Below are positions 1 to 11,570 of a stretch of 64,000 nt of DNA, piece by piece (the first letter of the stretch is position 1; each line of letters starts with the position of its first letter). The position numbers and the translations under genes were made by a program. Source of the stretch: Lunularia cruciata (lineage: Eukaryota > Streptophyta > Marchantiopsida > Lunulariales > Lunulariaceae); NCBI GenBank assembly GCA_948567375.1, contig OX419759.1, forward strand, positions 61,605,493 to 61,669,492, given 5' to 3'. A model generated the notes under the pieces. That model was not told where the DNA came from, ran no database searches, and saw nothing but the letters and a program-made list of their open reading frames with translations.

Positions 1-270
1 CTCCTTTGAACCCAAGAAAATCTTGTGTCATATCTAGATATCAATCTGCTGGCGCATATGATGCTTCCGAGTAGAATAAGGAGTTTGTTCACTAAGCTCA
101 AATCATTCAATGTACTCAACTTTGAACCCAAGAAAGTCTTTTTCATATGTCTTACAAGCCTTGGAGTTGTCTTCTACATATCACCTGCTAACGCATATAA
201 CACTTCCAAGACTGAGAGGGCGACCAAATAGAACATAAGAAGGATAAGGAGTATGTTCACTAAGCTAAGG
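1..270. repeat. Imperfect direct repeat inside an intron
   Basis: Two related copies, about 1-100 and 119-270, both start with a CTTTGAACCCAAGAAA segment and both end with GTTCACTAAGCT. The second carries extra sequence in the middle. The pair lies in the intron after the last visible exon of the phosphoglycerate-mutase-like gene. No coding continuation of that gene is seen on the minus strand here. Confidence 0.6.
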
Positions 271-281
271 TTGAGACTCAC

Positions 282-2786
282 CTCGGCGACTGCTGAAACA
301 CTCCGGCCCTCATACGCTCCCAACCCTCGTGCATCCAGAAAGCTGTACTCTGGCACTATTCGACTGTTCTGTGAACATCACATCGACTCATGTCATGGAT
401 CAGGAACAGCAACGTTACTTCACAAAAGAGCTCTGGAAGGCATCCACTTGAACACAATCGTGTGAAACTCGAGGGACGTTAATTTCACTTGATTTTGTAC
501 ATGTGAAGAAAATACTGATTGGACTCATTCCATTAGGGATGATTATAGGACACTTCTCTCCAGCTAACACTTGCAGTCATTACTTGGTCCTTGAAGATGG
601 AAGAGGAGTGCACATTTAAGGAAGGAACACCATATCAAGTTTTGGTGAAGATCCAGGGAAGTCACTGTACAAACGTCTACGTCCTGCTGAATATACTAAT
701 TGATAAAGAGTTTGAAGATCCTACTCGATAGAATTAGATCATTATTGCGACAGTAGAAAGAAGAAACGTAACCCATAAGGTAGCAAAAAGGATTGGAAAA
801 TACTAATTAATGGAGTTTGAGGATCCTGAGGATTAGGTGTTTATAGTTCCATTAAAAAGAGTAAACGCAAGAGTAGTAAAAAGGATGGGAAGACCCCATG
901 AAACTGTACAAGGAAAAAAAAGCCTTCAGATCAGGTTTAGAAAGAGTTTGAAGTTTGAAACACTACACCGTTTTAGGTTGATTGACTTAGAGTTTAAACT
1001 TTTCTTCTCTTCCTTCGTTCTTATTGAGGGACAGTCAGCTCTGTCCTTGTCTAGACCCTGGATCCAGATTCTCTTTATGTAGACTTGACAATCAATCAGA
1101 ACCATAGTTTAACACATATTTAAATGCATAGGAAGTTCGACTGATCTACGAGGTTCACCTTTTCTCGTTGTTATTTGTCAAATTGCAGAATTTGTTTGGG
1201 AAAGATTCTATCAACATGAGTTGCATAAGTCTCTGGCAGAAGGAGAAGTGCAAACTAATCTCCTGCAAAAGAATAACTTCCTTTAATTTCTGACCGCGTG
1301 AAAGTTATCCTCAACACACAGAAAAACAAATGACACAAAATATTGATGAAGGACTGCATGGGACGATAAAGACTGTTGGTGATTATCTCCAGTATGCTTC
1401 TTATACTCTAAGGCATCAACGCTCAACCCTTGAGTAGGTGAGCCTTGGAAACATCATCCACCCGTGGCCTGCCGTGGCGTAAACATGGACGACGAATCTG
1501 AGGTAAGGGATGAGTTTGGGCAGTTCAGCAGGATGAACTGCTCAAAACAATTCAGGCAGAAATGTATGCAGACTTGGGCTGCATAATCGCTAAAATCATA
1601 AAGCAGGACTCAAGACCTGTAAGTTATGTTGTTGATGTAGGCAATGAGTTCGGCAGCCTGGTAAGCTCGTTGCGTAATTGATGGCCATATCCAACAACTG
1701 TCCTCACAGGCTCCCATTTTCTTGAGATCATCAGCTGCCTTTGCAGTCTGTCGAAGTCCCTCAGCCGAGAGTCCGTTGTCCACTGATGTTTTGGCAACAG
1801 GGTTCGTATTGATCACTCCCATGCTTTCGTAATTTGACAGTCCAGCCCTGACTAAGAAGTATCTGCCAAGGAGTTCATCAACACATTTATTTTAGGCCCC
1901 ATAGCTTTAAGTTTGCTCCGAAATTCTGGGAACATGAAACCCTTTCACGCAACAAGGTTAAGACTTTTGTTCTAGAATTGCCATATAGTAATTTTACATT
2001 TTTTCAAGTTTCTCCCTAATGAATCGTCCTCGCTAAAACAGGTCAAAATGCGCATTGAGCTCTCAACCCCGAATATTCCTAATATATTCATTCTCTGTCC
2101 TCAGACGTTACGGTTGTAGTATGCATTACCCGGACAAATCATTGAACATGAAAAGCTAGCCGAAATGATCGAAGGTATCACGATAGTTTGGTCAATTCCC
2201 CTTCACTACTTAATCTGTGAATTTACACCTTTTTGTTCTTCATAAAAGAGCTGAATTGTACTCGACTTTTTGTTGTCTACAGATGATTAATTCTCGGACT
2301 CCAGTTTCGGCTATGGGCATCATCTCGGAGCTCCATCAATTAATCATCAATGACAGTAAAGTGTCAGATGCCCGTAAGCAAAAAAAGAATTATATTCATC
2401 CAATTGAATATTCGAACATGTTCTGAAAAACAGAGCAAAGGACAGCCAGCGAGATACCTGTTGTTCAGTTCCGGAGGAGGCATTCGCAGCAAACCGGCTG
2501 CCGAGGCTGGTCCCACAGTCAAGTTTTGTAGCCATTCCAGAGAGTTGAGCTGAGAACTCTGAGGAGTGAGAATTAAAACTGCCGCAGCTAAACCTGCACA
2601 GAGCTTCTGTGGCCACCTTTGTGGCTGTATAATTTCATCCTTTTCACATGCAGATGCCCGGGTCGACACCAATTTCGAAGAACTTCCACCCCTTACAGTC
2701 TTAGCGGATACTCCTAAAATGTTTACTCCTCGCAGACATGAACTTCCCCCCACCCCTCCTCGAAGAAGAAGGTCTGCCATATCCAC
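282..2786 (-). CDS. Chloroplast phosphoglycerate-mutase-like (histidine phosphatase superfamily) protein, 3' part outside window
   Basis: Three exons are visible on the minus strand: 2786-2458, 1862-1617 and 363-282. All have GT-AG borders and matching phases, giving about 219 codons; the gene then continues past the left edge. Residues 1-60 are Ser/Arg/Gly-rich like a plastid transit peptide. A hydrophobic stretch at about 62-75 and an ASA at about 94-96 resemble a thylakoid-lumen signal. The fold region then starts, with LRMPPPELNNRYFLVRAG across the first splice. INTNPVAKTS and WPSITQRAYQAAELIA follow in exon 2, and PEYSFLDARGLGAYEG in exon 3. I recognise this as the plant phosphoglycerate mutase family protein. 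The usual catalytic Arg-His-Gly is Arg115-Ala116-Gly117 (1849-1841), so phospho-histidine chemistry is unlikely. The Arg in the second motif is kept. The start at 2786 is the first Met; Met3 is equally possible. Confidence 0.85.
364..1616 (-). other. Intron 2 of the phosphoglycerate-mutase-like gene
   Basis: About 1.25 kb between the donor after exon 2 (GT at 1616-1615) and the acceptor before exon 3 (AG at 365-364). No conserved coding sequence is recognised in it. Short open frames here are scattered and unrelated to the gene. Confidence 0.8.
1863..2457 (-). other. Intron 1 of the phosphoglycerate-mutase-like gene
   Basis: 595 bp from the donor GTATCT (2457 downward) to the acceptor TTGGCAG (ending at 1863). 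The split Arg110 codon (AG|A) is restored exactly, which supports both sites. Nothing else is recognised in it. Confidence 0.85.
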
Positions 2787-5485
2787 TAACGTCCCTTCCC
2801 ACAGCCAATTCCTGGAAATTGATCACAACCAGGACACTTACGCTTCTACTCAAATTTCGGTGGCGCCCGAATGGACCTGCAACTTAATTTTCCAATTCAT
2901 GCTTCTTTCCGGCCAATCTTCCGGTCACAAAATTCAAATTGAAGAATTCCTTCGTCCGCAGAAAGAGCTTTATCAGAAACTCACAAAATCGACGGTAAGT
3001 TGGAATGGTATGTCAAGCACACGCAAGCTCGTGTCCGATGCCACCCAGCTCGTGGAGGCACTTGTTGGTGACGAATCACCCAAACTCCGTCATCAGTCTA
3101 GGCACACTCTCTCCTGCAGCAGCTAGCACTGCAATTGCTTATCACTACATTGCAGACGCTCTTGGTCCACATTCATCCTAGGAACGAGAAATCTCATGCT
3201 CCTTTGTGAATCTTCCCATCCTTACTTTCACACGCGGTCGCGTTTTCTCTCTTTTGTGAATCCTACCTACAGCACCGGTCAGACTTCGAGTTGTGTTGAT
3301 GTTTTCGGTAATGGTCGCCTATAACAGCCGGTCATTTTAGTATAGAGCTTTTAGATAGATGTAGACTTTCATTATCATTCCTAATAATGTCCTGTCAATT
3401 TTATCTATACTTTTTTACCAGTAAAACTCTCTAGTTGTCTTTGGACGAAAATATTATTATTTTCTAAATAGAAGCTGTTGAATCCAACCAAAATGCTGAA
3501 TTGTTAGTTATTTATGCTGAATACATTATTTATGGTATTGTACAGTCATTAGTCTCGATGAGGAAGTCTACTCGATTTGCAAATAAGAACTCTTCGTTTG
3601 ACATCACTTCTACAATTTATAAACTAGTATCTCAAGGTAATTCAGAAATTATTTCTGTTTGTTGATTGACACCGGAACCGTTGATGATTGATTACGGTCT
3701 TAAAATTTTCAAGTTAAAGAGAAACATTTAAAATAATAATAAATATAAAAATATATCTTATTTTATTGAAAGAAGTTTTTGAGAAGAAAAGGACAATTAT
3801 TCCACAAGAATGTATTGAGCCAATAAGTATAAGCTGGATATGTGGATTCAGAAACCATTTATAAAATATCTGAAAAATTTAAAGAAAATAAAGTTAGACA
3901 TAATTTTCAAATCTCTGCCTTTAAAAGCTCTCGGGAACTAGCACACAAAATACTGGATATTGTTATACACATGAATCAAAAGAAAAATCTTACTTTATTT
4001 ACATGATCTAGAGCATGAAGATAGTACGCATACTAAGAGATACATCTCCAACAATATTTCATCCACTTGATGGTTCACTTCCACTATTTTTTCGCTCGTT
4101 ACTACATCCGTATAGTTCTTGATTTCTTTATAAGTTTCATAAAAGAGAAAAGATGAATATATTATTGACACAAAGGCTATGACAAAACTATGATAATAAA
4201 AATTAGGACCTCTTGTTAAAAGAATAATTGGTGGAAGAAAGTTTAAGGGAAATTCACAAGCTAGAGTTATTGAGAAAGAAGACGGGAAGATCCAGATTTG
4301 TATCGCGCAAACGAAAGGAAATCCATCCCTAATCCCAGGATTCTCATTATTATCCCAGTAAGGATAATAATGAGAAATAAAGAAAAAGAAGATGAAGAGG
4401 ATGAGAAAAAGAAGAACAAGAAAATAATGAGGAGGAAAGGGAGTGAAACAGTTTTGTGAAGGAAAATGAGAACTTGGAGATGGATAAGTAGAATCTGGGA
4501 AGAAATTTAGAAAGATTAGGGCATAAGAAAGTAATAGGAAGATAAAGAGCCTCCAGAGAAAGTGTATAACAAGATTAAGAGAGCAAATGCACAAGAAAGA
4601 AGTAATAATGAAGATTAATATACTTTCATCCATCCTTAGCGCCCATGTTATTTTAATTAGCAGTCTCGACGAGGCTCTTTCTAGGACTTTATTTATTTGT
4701 TTATTTGTTTCTTTAGTCCCTATTTATCCACCCTATTTGCTCCTTCTCTAGTTTAAGGAGTGGATACTCTGCAACCAGTTTAAATTCTTTTCACATGTTC
4801 AAACTCAATTACTCATACATGTTTAATTTTAATCTATTCTAATGGCTGATAGACATCCAATCCCCTTATGAAATACAATAACAACTACGAAAAGAAAACA
4901 AGAGACACAGTACATATAAATTGAAGCGGGAAAATGCTATAACTCAATGATTTATGTGTTACTGTGATCATCAGAGGATTGCGAGCAATTAAACGGAATT
5001 CTTCAATTTATGGCGAGAGTTTTCGCACTCACGAACTTGAACTGGAATTTCTGGGATGAAAGAAATGAGGATAGATAGTGATTGATATTGCAGTCGACTC
5101 CGGATTGCGGTGAAATTCGAAGAAGGTGGGCCACGGAATTGGGAACCCACAGTGCAAGCAAACGTGGGCATAACGAGGGAGGCGGATCTGAACGCGTGAA
5201 GACATGGCACCCGCGCTCGGACTCATGATATTCACCGTCAGATCAGGCGGCAGAGCGCTATCGACCGTTCGTTTCCCGGTGGTATAACCGGTTGCGTCGC
5301 GGGAGGCCCGTGCCCGGAGAAGAGAAGCAGCTTCTCTCCTTTCAGCGCACTGAAGAAGCTTTGAGGCCTCCTTCGTCTTCCGAAACAGAAGCAAAGTGTT
5401 TGGTCGTCATCGTCGTATTTCCGCCCGGTTCTAGTTCGTGCGTGTTCGATTGAATTTCTTAGCGTCGACAGCAGCGTCTGCAAGA
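2787..5485. other. Divergent intergenic region between the phosphoglycerate-mutase-like gene and TMA7
   Basis: The two genes diverge, so this 2.7 kb should hold both promoters. The part next to the minus-strand gene (2787-3300) is of mixed composition. About 3350-4980 is AT-rich. About 5150-5485, just upstream of TMA7, is GC-richer and probably holds its promoter and 5' leader. I could not assign a convincing TATA box. Open frames at 2566-3126 (+) and 5029-5570 (-) overlap the genes or leaders and have no recognisable domain. Confidence 0.55.
4335..4460 (+). repeat. Purine-rich low-complexity tract
   Basis: The plus strand is almost entirely A and G, with GAAGAAGA and GATGAGGA units. Its complement creates a 212-residue Phe/Leu/Ile-rich minus-strand frame (4633-3995). 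That frame is a composition artefact rather than a supported gene. Confidence 0.6.
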
Positions 5486-7413
5486 ATGTCGGGAAGACAA
5501 GGTATGTAATGGTGGTTTTCTTTTTCCTGATTTGTCCTCTCAAGCGCCTGTTTCTCGAGGCATTCTCCATAGATTAGGGTCTGTGTGTTTTTGGGGGTTT
5601 TTCATGGGAGTAAGACGTCTTGTTCTGCGCGTGTGGTGGTGATATATTTCGGAATGACCAGAAGCCGGGTCTATAGATCTATGTTGTTTCGGAACCGAAA
5701 CTGGCTTTCTGCCTAGAACTGCACCGTTTCGACAGTGTTGGGGGAGGTTTGTGTCTTGAGTGGTATTGAATTAGGTCACTGCTTCACGTTTGACTATGTT
5801 GTGTGTCGGTTCTCCAAATTGCCTGTAGGAGGTGCGGTTGTGAGCTTTTTGTAGGTCTCGTGTCTGTCCCTTCATTGTTGCAAAAAATCGACTTGCTATT
5901 CTGTGTCTTGGTCATGGTGTGATATCTCCACTCACAAAATTTACATAGGAACAGCCCAGTGTCCGAATTATCATTTCCTTTTACATCTCACGGCAGTAAT
6001 TTATGGTAATCTGAGAGGGAATAAGAAATAGAGTACAAGATCAATCAGTTTAGATGAGAAGCATTGTTAATGTGATCGAATCTTGTTACACATCTTCGTC
6101 TTTGAGTTTCTATATCCTTGCCGGAATATTATATCCTGCAAGTTTGACGTGACACGTCGAGCGCTGATCGATGGTCACGTTATAGTTGACAGTAGGCGTA
6201 GGGGAGGTTGAGTAGTGTGGATCTTGTGTCTCTCTTTCCATCTGGAGATCCTTCTGATTTGCAGTTCTGAAAACGTTTTTAGACAACCGAACGACGCCTT
6301 GTCCTACAATGTTTCTCCCGCAATGAACTGTACAATCATCTGGAGATACACAGGCTTGGTTTTTCCAGCTTTTTGAACTAGATTCTCCCACTATTTGCTT
6401 GGATGTGAAGCCTCTCGTACGTTATTTTTTGCTGTCTCTAGTATCTTTCGGTTGTGCGAGACTTTTGATCGGAATTCCTGTAAGGTTATACTGTCATCAC
6501 AAATGATAATCAGAGATGGTCAAGTTCACTGCTAGTTGCATCGCTGGATATGCGTCTACACTCAAACTTAAACGTTGTCTGTCCATGTCTAGTTCGTAAA
6601 GTTGCCCATGATACCCTTTGCAAGCTAGCCGTTTAGCCTATTGTTGTAATTGGAATATTAGAATAGAACTGGCGGGGATCATTCGGGTAGTTTTCTTTGT
6701 GACTAGGTTTCTGTCGTCTCACAGCGTAGACTATTGTGACCTCCAGAGTTGATTTCTGTTGTGTTTTTGAAGGTGGAAAGTTGAAGCCCATGAAGGCTCC
6801 CAAGAAAGGAGAGAAGGAGTACGATGAGGTACATAATATTCTGGATAGCTCTTTACCCGTCATGTCGAACATTTTGTTCAATATTTAGACTGGTTTGAGG
6901 TGACCCGTTGATATCTATGATACTGTATGAAAAATTTCCCACTTATGCCATCATTGACAAATTTGACTCTATTGTATTACAGGCCGACCTTGCTCACATG
7001 CAAAAAAAGAAGGAAGAGGAGAAGGTGAGAGTTGTCCAGTTTTGCAAGCCCTTCAAGAAGAGGATTCTCTTTCATCAGCTAAAAACTCCTGTTCCTCGCG
7101 CTGCAGGTTTACAGTATCTGTCAGTAAGGGTAGCAAGGGTTAGGGAGATGTTACTTCTCAAAGCAAAGCTTGCCGGGTTCAGAGGCGCAGCAAAAGTGAC
7201 CTTATCTCACGTTTTTGTGGAAGTAGGGATTAGCTGAGTTTCCTTCAATCTACTCCCCAGAGTATCAACTGATGTTTTTGAATCTTGCTACGCAACTTAA
7301 ACGGTGTGTCTTTCTACGTTCAGGCTTTAAAGGAATTGAAAACCAAGGCTGCTGGAAAGGGTACTTTCGGTGGAGCTGGTTTGAAGAAGAGCGGAGCTGG
7401 TGGCAAGAAGTGA
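5486..7413 (+). CDS. TMA7: Translation machinery-associated protein 7
   Basis: Four exons: 5486-5501, 6773-6828, 6983-7024 and 7324-7413. They join in phase into 67 residues, starting MSGRQGGKLKPMKAPKKG and ending GLKKSGAGGKK. The central part is a charged Lys/Glu helix with the MQKKKEEEKALKELK pattern. Length, the MSGR..GG start, the KAPKK block, the LKxKAAGKG motif and the Lys-rich end are all typical of eukaryotic TMA7 (formerly CCDC72). That family is a small ribosome-associated protein linked to translation in yeast. All introns are GT-AG; the first is about 1.27 kb and splits Gly6. A single ATG in the leader context AAGAATG begins the frame. An AATAAA lies 136 bp after the stop. Identification is by family recall. 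Confidence 0.93.
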
Positions 7414-7548
7414 GCTCTCTATATGGAATGTCTCAGACGAAGTTATTACTGTACTGTGAGGTTTCGAGCCGAATTTTAGATCCGAAAACACATGGAACCG
7501 ATTCAATCCTTTGCTTTGCGAGGAAGTAGCAGGGAGGAATAAGATCCA

Positions 7549-7554
7549 AATAAA
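7549..7554 (+). terminator. Polyadenylation signal of TMA7
   Basis: Canonical AATAAA 136 bp downstream of the TMA7 stop, in the same orientation. Confidence 0.6.
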
Positions 7555-9007
7555 GGGGTTTTGTACAGCTAGTTGTTTTCCAATATGGGTGAACATCATT
7601 TCTCCAAGGTTCTGAGAGTGGTTCGGTCACTGAGCGCAGAAGGAAGGTCCTTTTTCTGTGCTTTTAAGTTGTGCAATTCTTGGCGTCGATCAGCAGCTGC
7701 CCGGACGTCCGTTAGCACTGATCTGATCTGATCATGCCGAGGGATGCGCTTTGTATGTTGTAAACACGGCTGGAAAGGATAAGTCTTCTACCTACCGAGT
7801 AGAACTGAGATTGTAACAGTAACGCGATCAAGCACATCGCATTTAATGATGGCCCATAGTGTGTCCATTCTCAGCATTTTCTTCACACAGCTTCTTGTTC
7901 TCAATGGTTCCATGGAGTTGTTGCCCCATTGCTTACAGGCTCAGATCCAACGAAGGGACTCTCTGTTTACCTGCATGTACTTAATCCATGTGAACTTTTG
8001 GTTGAGAGGGATCACTTCTTGCTATGCAAGTTATCTCATTGAAGATATTTCCTTGATTCCGGACACTGCATCAGGATATTGAGAGTTACTAGAGATGTCA
8101 TTGTGTCTCAAACGGGCAAAACTCATTCACCATCTTTAAATTAGTAGAAGTCCGGCTGCTGCTGTGCTCATCATCGATGACAACCATGCAACGAACACAG
8201 TTTCCGGGGCAGACCCATTCCCAGACAAGAAGCAGAGTTAATCACTACTGGTTCCTTTCCATGGGAAGAATAGTCCTGTTTGTCATCATAAGATCTTCCA
8301 ACGCTTAGCGATCTTTTCAACAGTGGGATGACACAGTTAAGCGGCGGAAATTACCCGCAAAACATTACACAATGGTCAACGGTGGATAGGGTCAATGGAA
8401 TGTGGACATACTGCAGCTACAATCATTGCGCCAAACCGACCTAGCCCGAAATGCCATTCCTTTTACTGTCTACGGAGCTTTTGCGAGTGAAATCTGACAA
8501 GGTTTACCATTGAATCAGAGTGGCCGAAGATTATATTTGGGTGAATTAGGGGCTATCGGTACATCTGCCCCACGCGTCCAGTAAATCAACTGAGACATTA
8601 AAGAAGGCAACCCAAAATCTATCAGAGACAACTAGCATTCTCTCGTCATGATTCTGAGGGTGAATCTCTGATGAATGCAATAACACAAACAGAGTAGTAC
8701 GACTACTACCAGAATCTATATCTGTTTTATCCGCCCTTATATCTACCTGCCATCGTATGCTCCTGTTATCCGGTCGCACTGCCTCGTGTCACTCCATTCA
8801 CCCAATTGGTGCTCTGCTTCCATCATTCATCCTTGTCCTCCCTCTTCACCACTCGTTTGGTTACCCCGTCTCCCTGTGTGTCACCCGTTCCTCGAGTGTC
8901 ACATCCTACATCCTTTGCCTTCCTTTCACACTGAAATTGCAATTTATCGAGGAAGTGAACAAGAGCGAGAGAGATAGGAAGCTTGTTAGTGGAACAGTTC
9001 GACAGCC
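7555..9007. other. Intergenic region between TMA7 and CURT1
   Basis: About 1.45 kb with no recognised gene. The last 300 bp (about 8750-9007) is pyrimidine-rich (CCTCCCTCTTCACC-type runs) and then purine-rich just before the ATG. This fits a plant promoter and 5' leader for CURT1. Open frames of 77-91 codons here show no known domain. Confidence 0.5.
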
Positions 9008-11236
9008 ATGGCGAGTGCAGCAGTCGCAGTAGGAGGGCAACTTTCTATCTCGCTTAGCCTTGCAAGGCAAGGCTGCAAGAGTGTGGCCAAGAGCTCTGCA
9101 GTTTCTTCTGCTTCTCCATGTGGAGTGTCCGCCTCAGCTCGCTTGGGTGGCAGACCTGAGCAGCTGCCCTCACGTGGTGCTGCTTTAGGTAATTGGGTTC
9201 TCCACCCACCCTCTAAGTCTACCTTGAGTTACTTCCATGATCTTGAATGGCACTGAAGACCACTGTACCTTTGTTGGTTGCAGATTCGAGTATGATAAGA
9301 ATTTCAACCTGAAAGTTCCTGTAGTCATACTAGAGAGATTAATTTGGTTTTCTATTGAAGAAGTCTCGTTAGCTTTGATGAATTGTCTGATGAGTTTTGC
9401 ATCCTCGATCGCCCGAGTGTTTCCACGAATGTGGGCAGCTGAGGAGGCGAAATTACTTGGATTTGTTTCAATATTAATTGAGGTGTAATGTTTCCCCCTA
9501 CCTCGGGTTATGCTATGTAACTAAAGAGATTGCTCATAAAATTCTAGTCAGAGGCAGTAGTCATATGAGGTCAATGGCTGGAAATACAGAAGCAAAGAAG
9601 CGATTCTCCAGCATCATCGCCAAGGCATCTGAACAAGCTGATCCATCAGACCAAGCTGACGAACTCTTGAAGAGCGCCCAAGAAGCAGTGAGTGCATCTT
9701 TGTGAGAATGCGCTGTTCATTTTATCCGATCGATCTCCCACAGATTGTCGGTTGCCATCTTGGATCTGAAGAAGCATTGTTTTCTGCTCTACCTCGCCTC
9801 TTTTCGACTATTTAAAATGTGTCATCATAGTTAACGCCTTTTGGTGCGATTACCCTGGATAGTGCAAAAACTCTAGAATTTAGCCTAAATTGTGGAATAT
9901 GTGTGGACTGGTGCAGTGGAGCAAGGTGGATGACAAGCTAGCCATTGGTGGTTTGGGTTTTGCCGGGCTTATCTTATTGTGGGCTTCGACTGGTCTCATT
10001 GGAGTGAGTAATCCCTTTCTATCCAGAACAAGTTCTGTTAGTTTGAACATACTGAAGTTCAGGAGTATTTGCCGGCGAGTGAACATTTCACGCCATCCAC
10101 ACACTTAGAGAGTGAGGTTTATTTCATCCTTCTATTAGTGCAGGTTTTCAACTTTTAGTCACGGGTTATAGTTAGGAGAGGGGACATTGCAAGTACCACC
10201 ATCTGCATGCAGCTAGTCTGGCCTTTTCCCGGTCATTCTTCTTTGATGCACCGGGACAATAGCTGACAAGCTGGAAGTATATGGTGATCCTTATGAAGAC
10301 ATGAAGCATTGCGCACATAAGCAAATGGTGGAAAGAAGTTTTAGTGAAGAATTAGGCACATGCAGGGTAGTATTTGTAAGAATCAGTGGATGTGTTGAGG
10401 TAAACTCGAGGAGTTGAGATTGAACTTCCTCAGACAGATCAGATATGAAGAGGACAGTCACGTCTTTAGACATAATTATTCCTGTGATATGCTGTCAGGC
10501 GCTTAAGTATCTGCTTCTTTAAATAAGGACCTTCTAAGTTTTGACGCTGTCAGTAAAATTTGGTAATGAGATCAAGGATGAGCTCTCCGGAAATAGTCGA
10601 TATGCCCATCGAAAGAGGTATTCCTGGTCCTAAGTGGACCTAGGAGCCTTTTAGTCTTGATTTTTGAGGAGTTGGAACTCTAGGCACGAGAGTTGTATCT
10701 AAATGTAACATTATAGCGTTACTGAGTTTACGTCAATTTATGCATCCCGACCATTGTCTACTCTCCTTTCCAGCTTTGTGTGTATCGTATGGTGCACTAG
10801 GAATGAGACTGAATTGCAAACTTTGTGGGTCCCTGTCCAGGCTATTGACAAACTGCCCTTGATCCCCGACTTCTTCGAATTTATCGGTATCTTGTTCTCT
10901 GGGGTAAGTGTTGGGAAGTTCAATCTTCACTGGCATAAGTATCCGGCTTTTTAAGTCTCCAATCCTGTTTGCTTCACTCTCTAATGGCCACCGCGTCCTT
11001 CTCCTCGCAGTGGTTCACCTATCGCTACCTCCTCTTCAAGCCCGACAGGTTAGTTCGCTCAACAGTCTGTTGTACCACAAGGCATGGATGTGAGTTGATA
11101 GATTTTCAGTGCCTGACTGCTTAGGAAGAATGAAAGGATAGGAAGTGTTTTGAAGTCTTATATCGTACGTCTTGCTTACAGGGAGGAGCTTCTCAAGATC
11201 ATCGATGAAGCCAAGGGAAAAATTACCGGTCAGTGA
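9008..11236 (+). CDS. CURT1: CURVATURE THYLAKOID 1 protein, chloroplast
   Basis: Six exons: 9008-9188, 9548-9687, 9917-10003, 10841-10903, 11011-11048 and 11182-11236. They give 187 residues in phase with GT-AG introns. Residues 1-60 are Ala/Ser-rich, a plastid transit peptide. Residues 74-107 form an amphipathic Lys/Glu/Ala helix. Two membrane helices follow: about 115-136 (IGGLGFAGLILLWASTGLIG) and about 147-166 (FEFIGILFSGWFTYRYLLF). The tail DREELLKIIDEAKGKITGQ is a second amphipathic helix. This helix-TM-TM-helix layout is the CURT1 family, which oligomerises at grana margins and bends thylakoid membranes. The exon 2 acceptor is inferred from phase: ATTCTAG|TC gives Val61, whereas the nearby CAG three bases later would break the frame. 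Which CURT1 paralogue (A-D) is not decided. Confidence 0.93.
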
Positions 11237-11564
11237 AGTTCAATGTGATTCATCTGATTTTTGGTGAACTGGTCCAAAGAACCGTTTTGAGGTGGCAGCT
11301 GTGCAGGCCAACACCTAAACCAAGTATGGCCGAGATCAGTTCTATTCCCCATCTGTAAAAACGAAATTGTATGAACATGAAACGAGTCTGTCTGTAACTC
11401 TCCTATGTCCAACTTGCTACTGCAAGCGACAGTTTTATGGTTGATTCTGATGTCTGTCTCCAAGGTTCTTCTTAGCACCAGTTAGTTGCAGTTAGTTCAA
11501 TTCCGACAGTGTACATCGTCACAAATCCCCTTGTCTTTTACCTTACCACTGGTCATGGACGTCA

Positions 11565-11570
11565 AATAAA
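11565..11570 (+). terminator. Polyadenylation signal of CURT1
   Basis: AATAAA 329 bp after the CURT1 stop; a plausible 3' end for a plant mRNA. Confidence 0.5.

Noticed and set aside
2566-3126. 186-codon plus-strand frame
   Set aside because: It overlaps, on the opposite strand, exon 1 and the upstream region of the phosphoglycerate-mutase-like gene. The minus-strand reading has clear homology and correct splicing.
3995-4633. 212-codon minus-strand frame rich in Phe, Leu and Ile
   Set aside because: It lies opposite a purine-rich low-complexity tract, which forces hydrophobic codons and removes stops. No domain, no polyadenylation signal, no splice logic.
5029-5570. Minus-strand frames of 110-121 codons opposite the TMA7 leader
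   Set aside because: Arg/Ser-rich composition reflects the GC-rich leader; no domain, and TMA7 occupies the plus strand.
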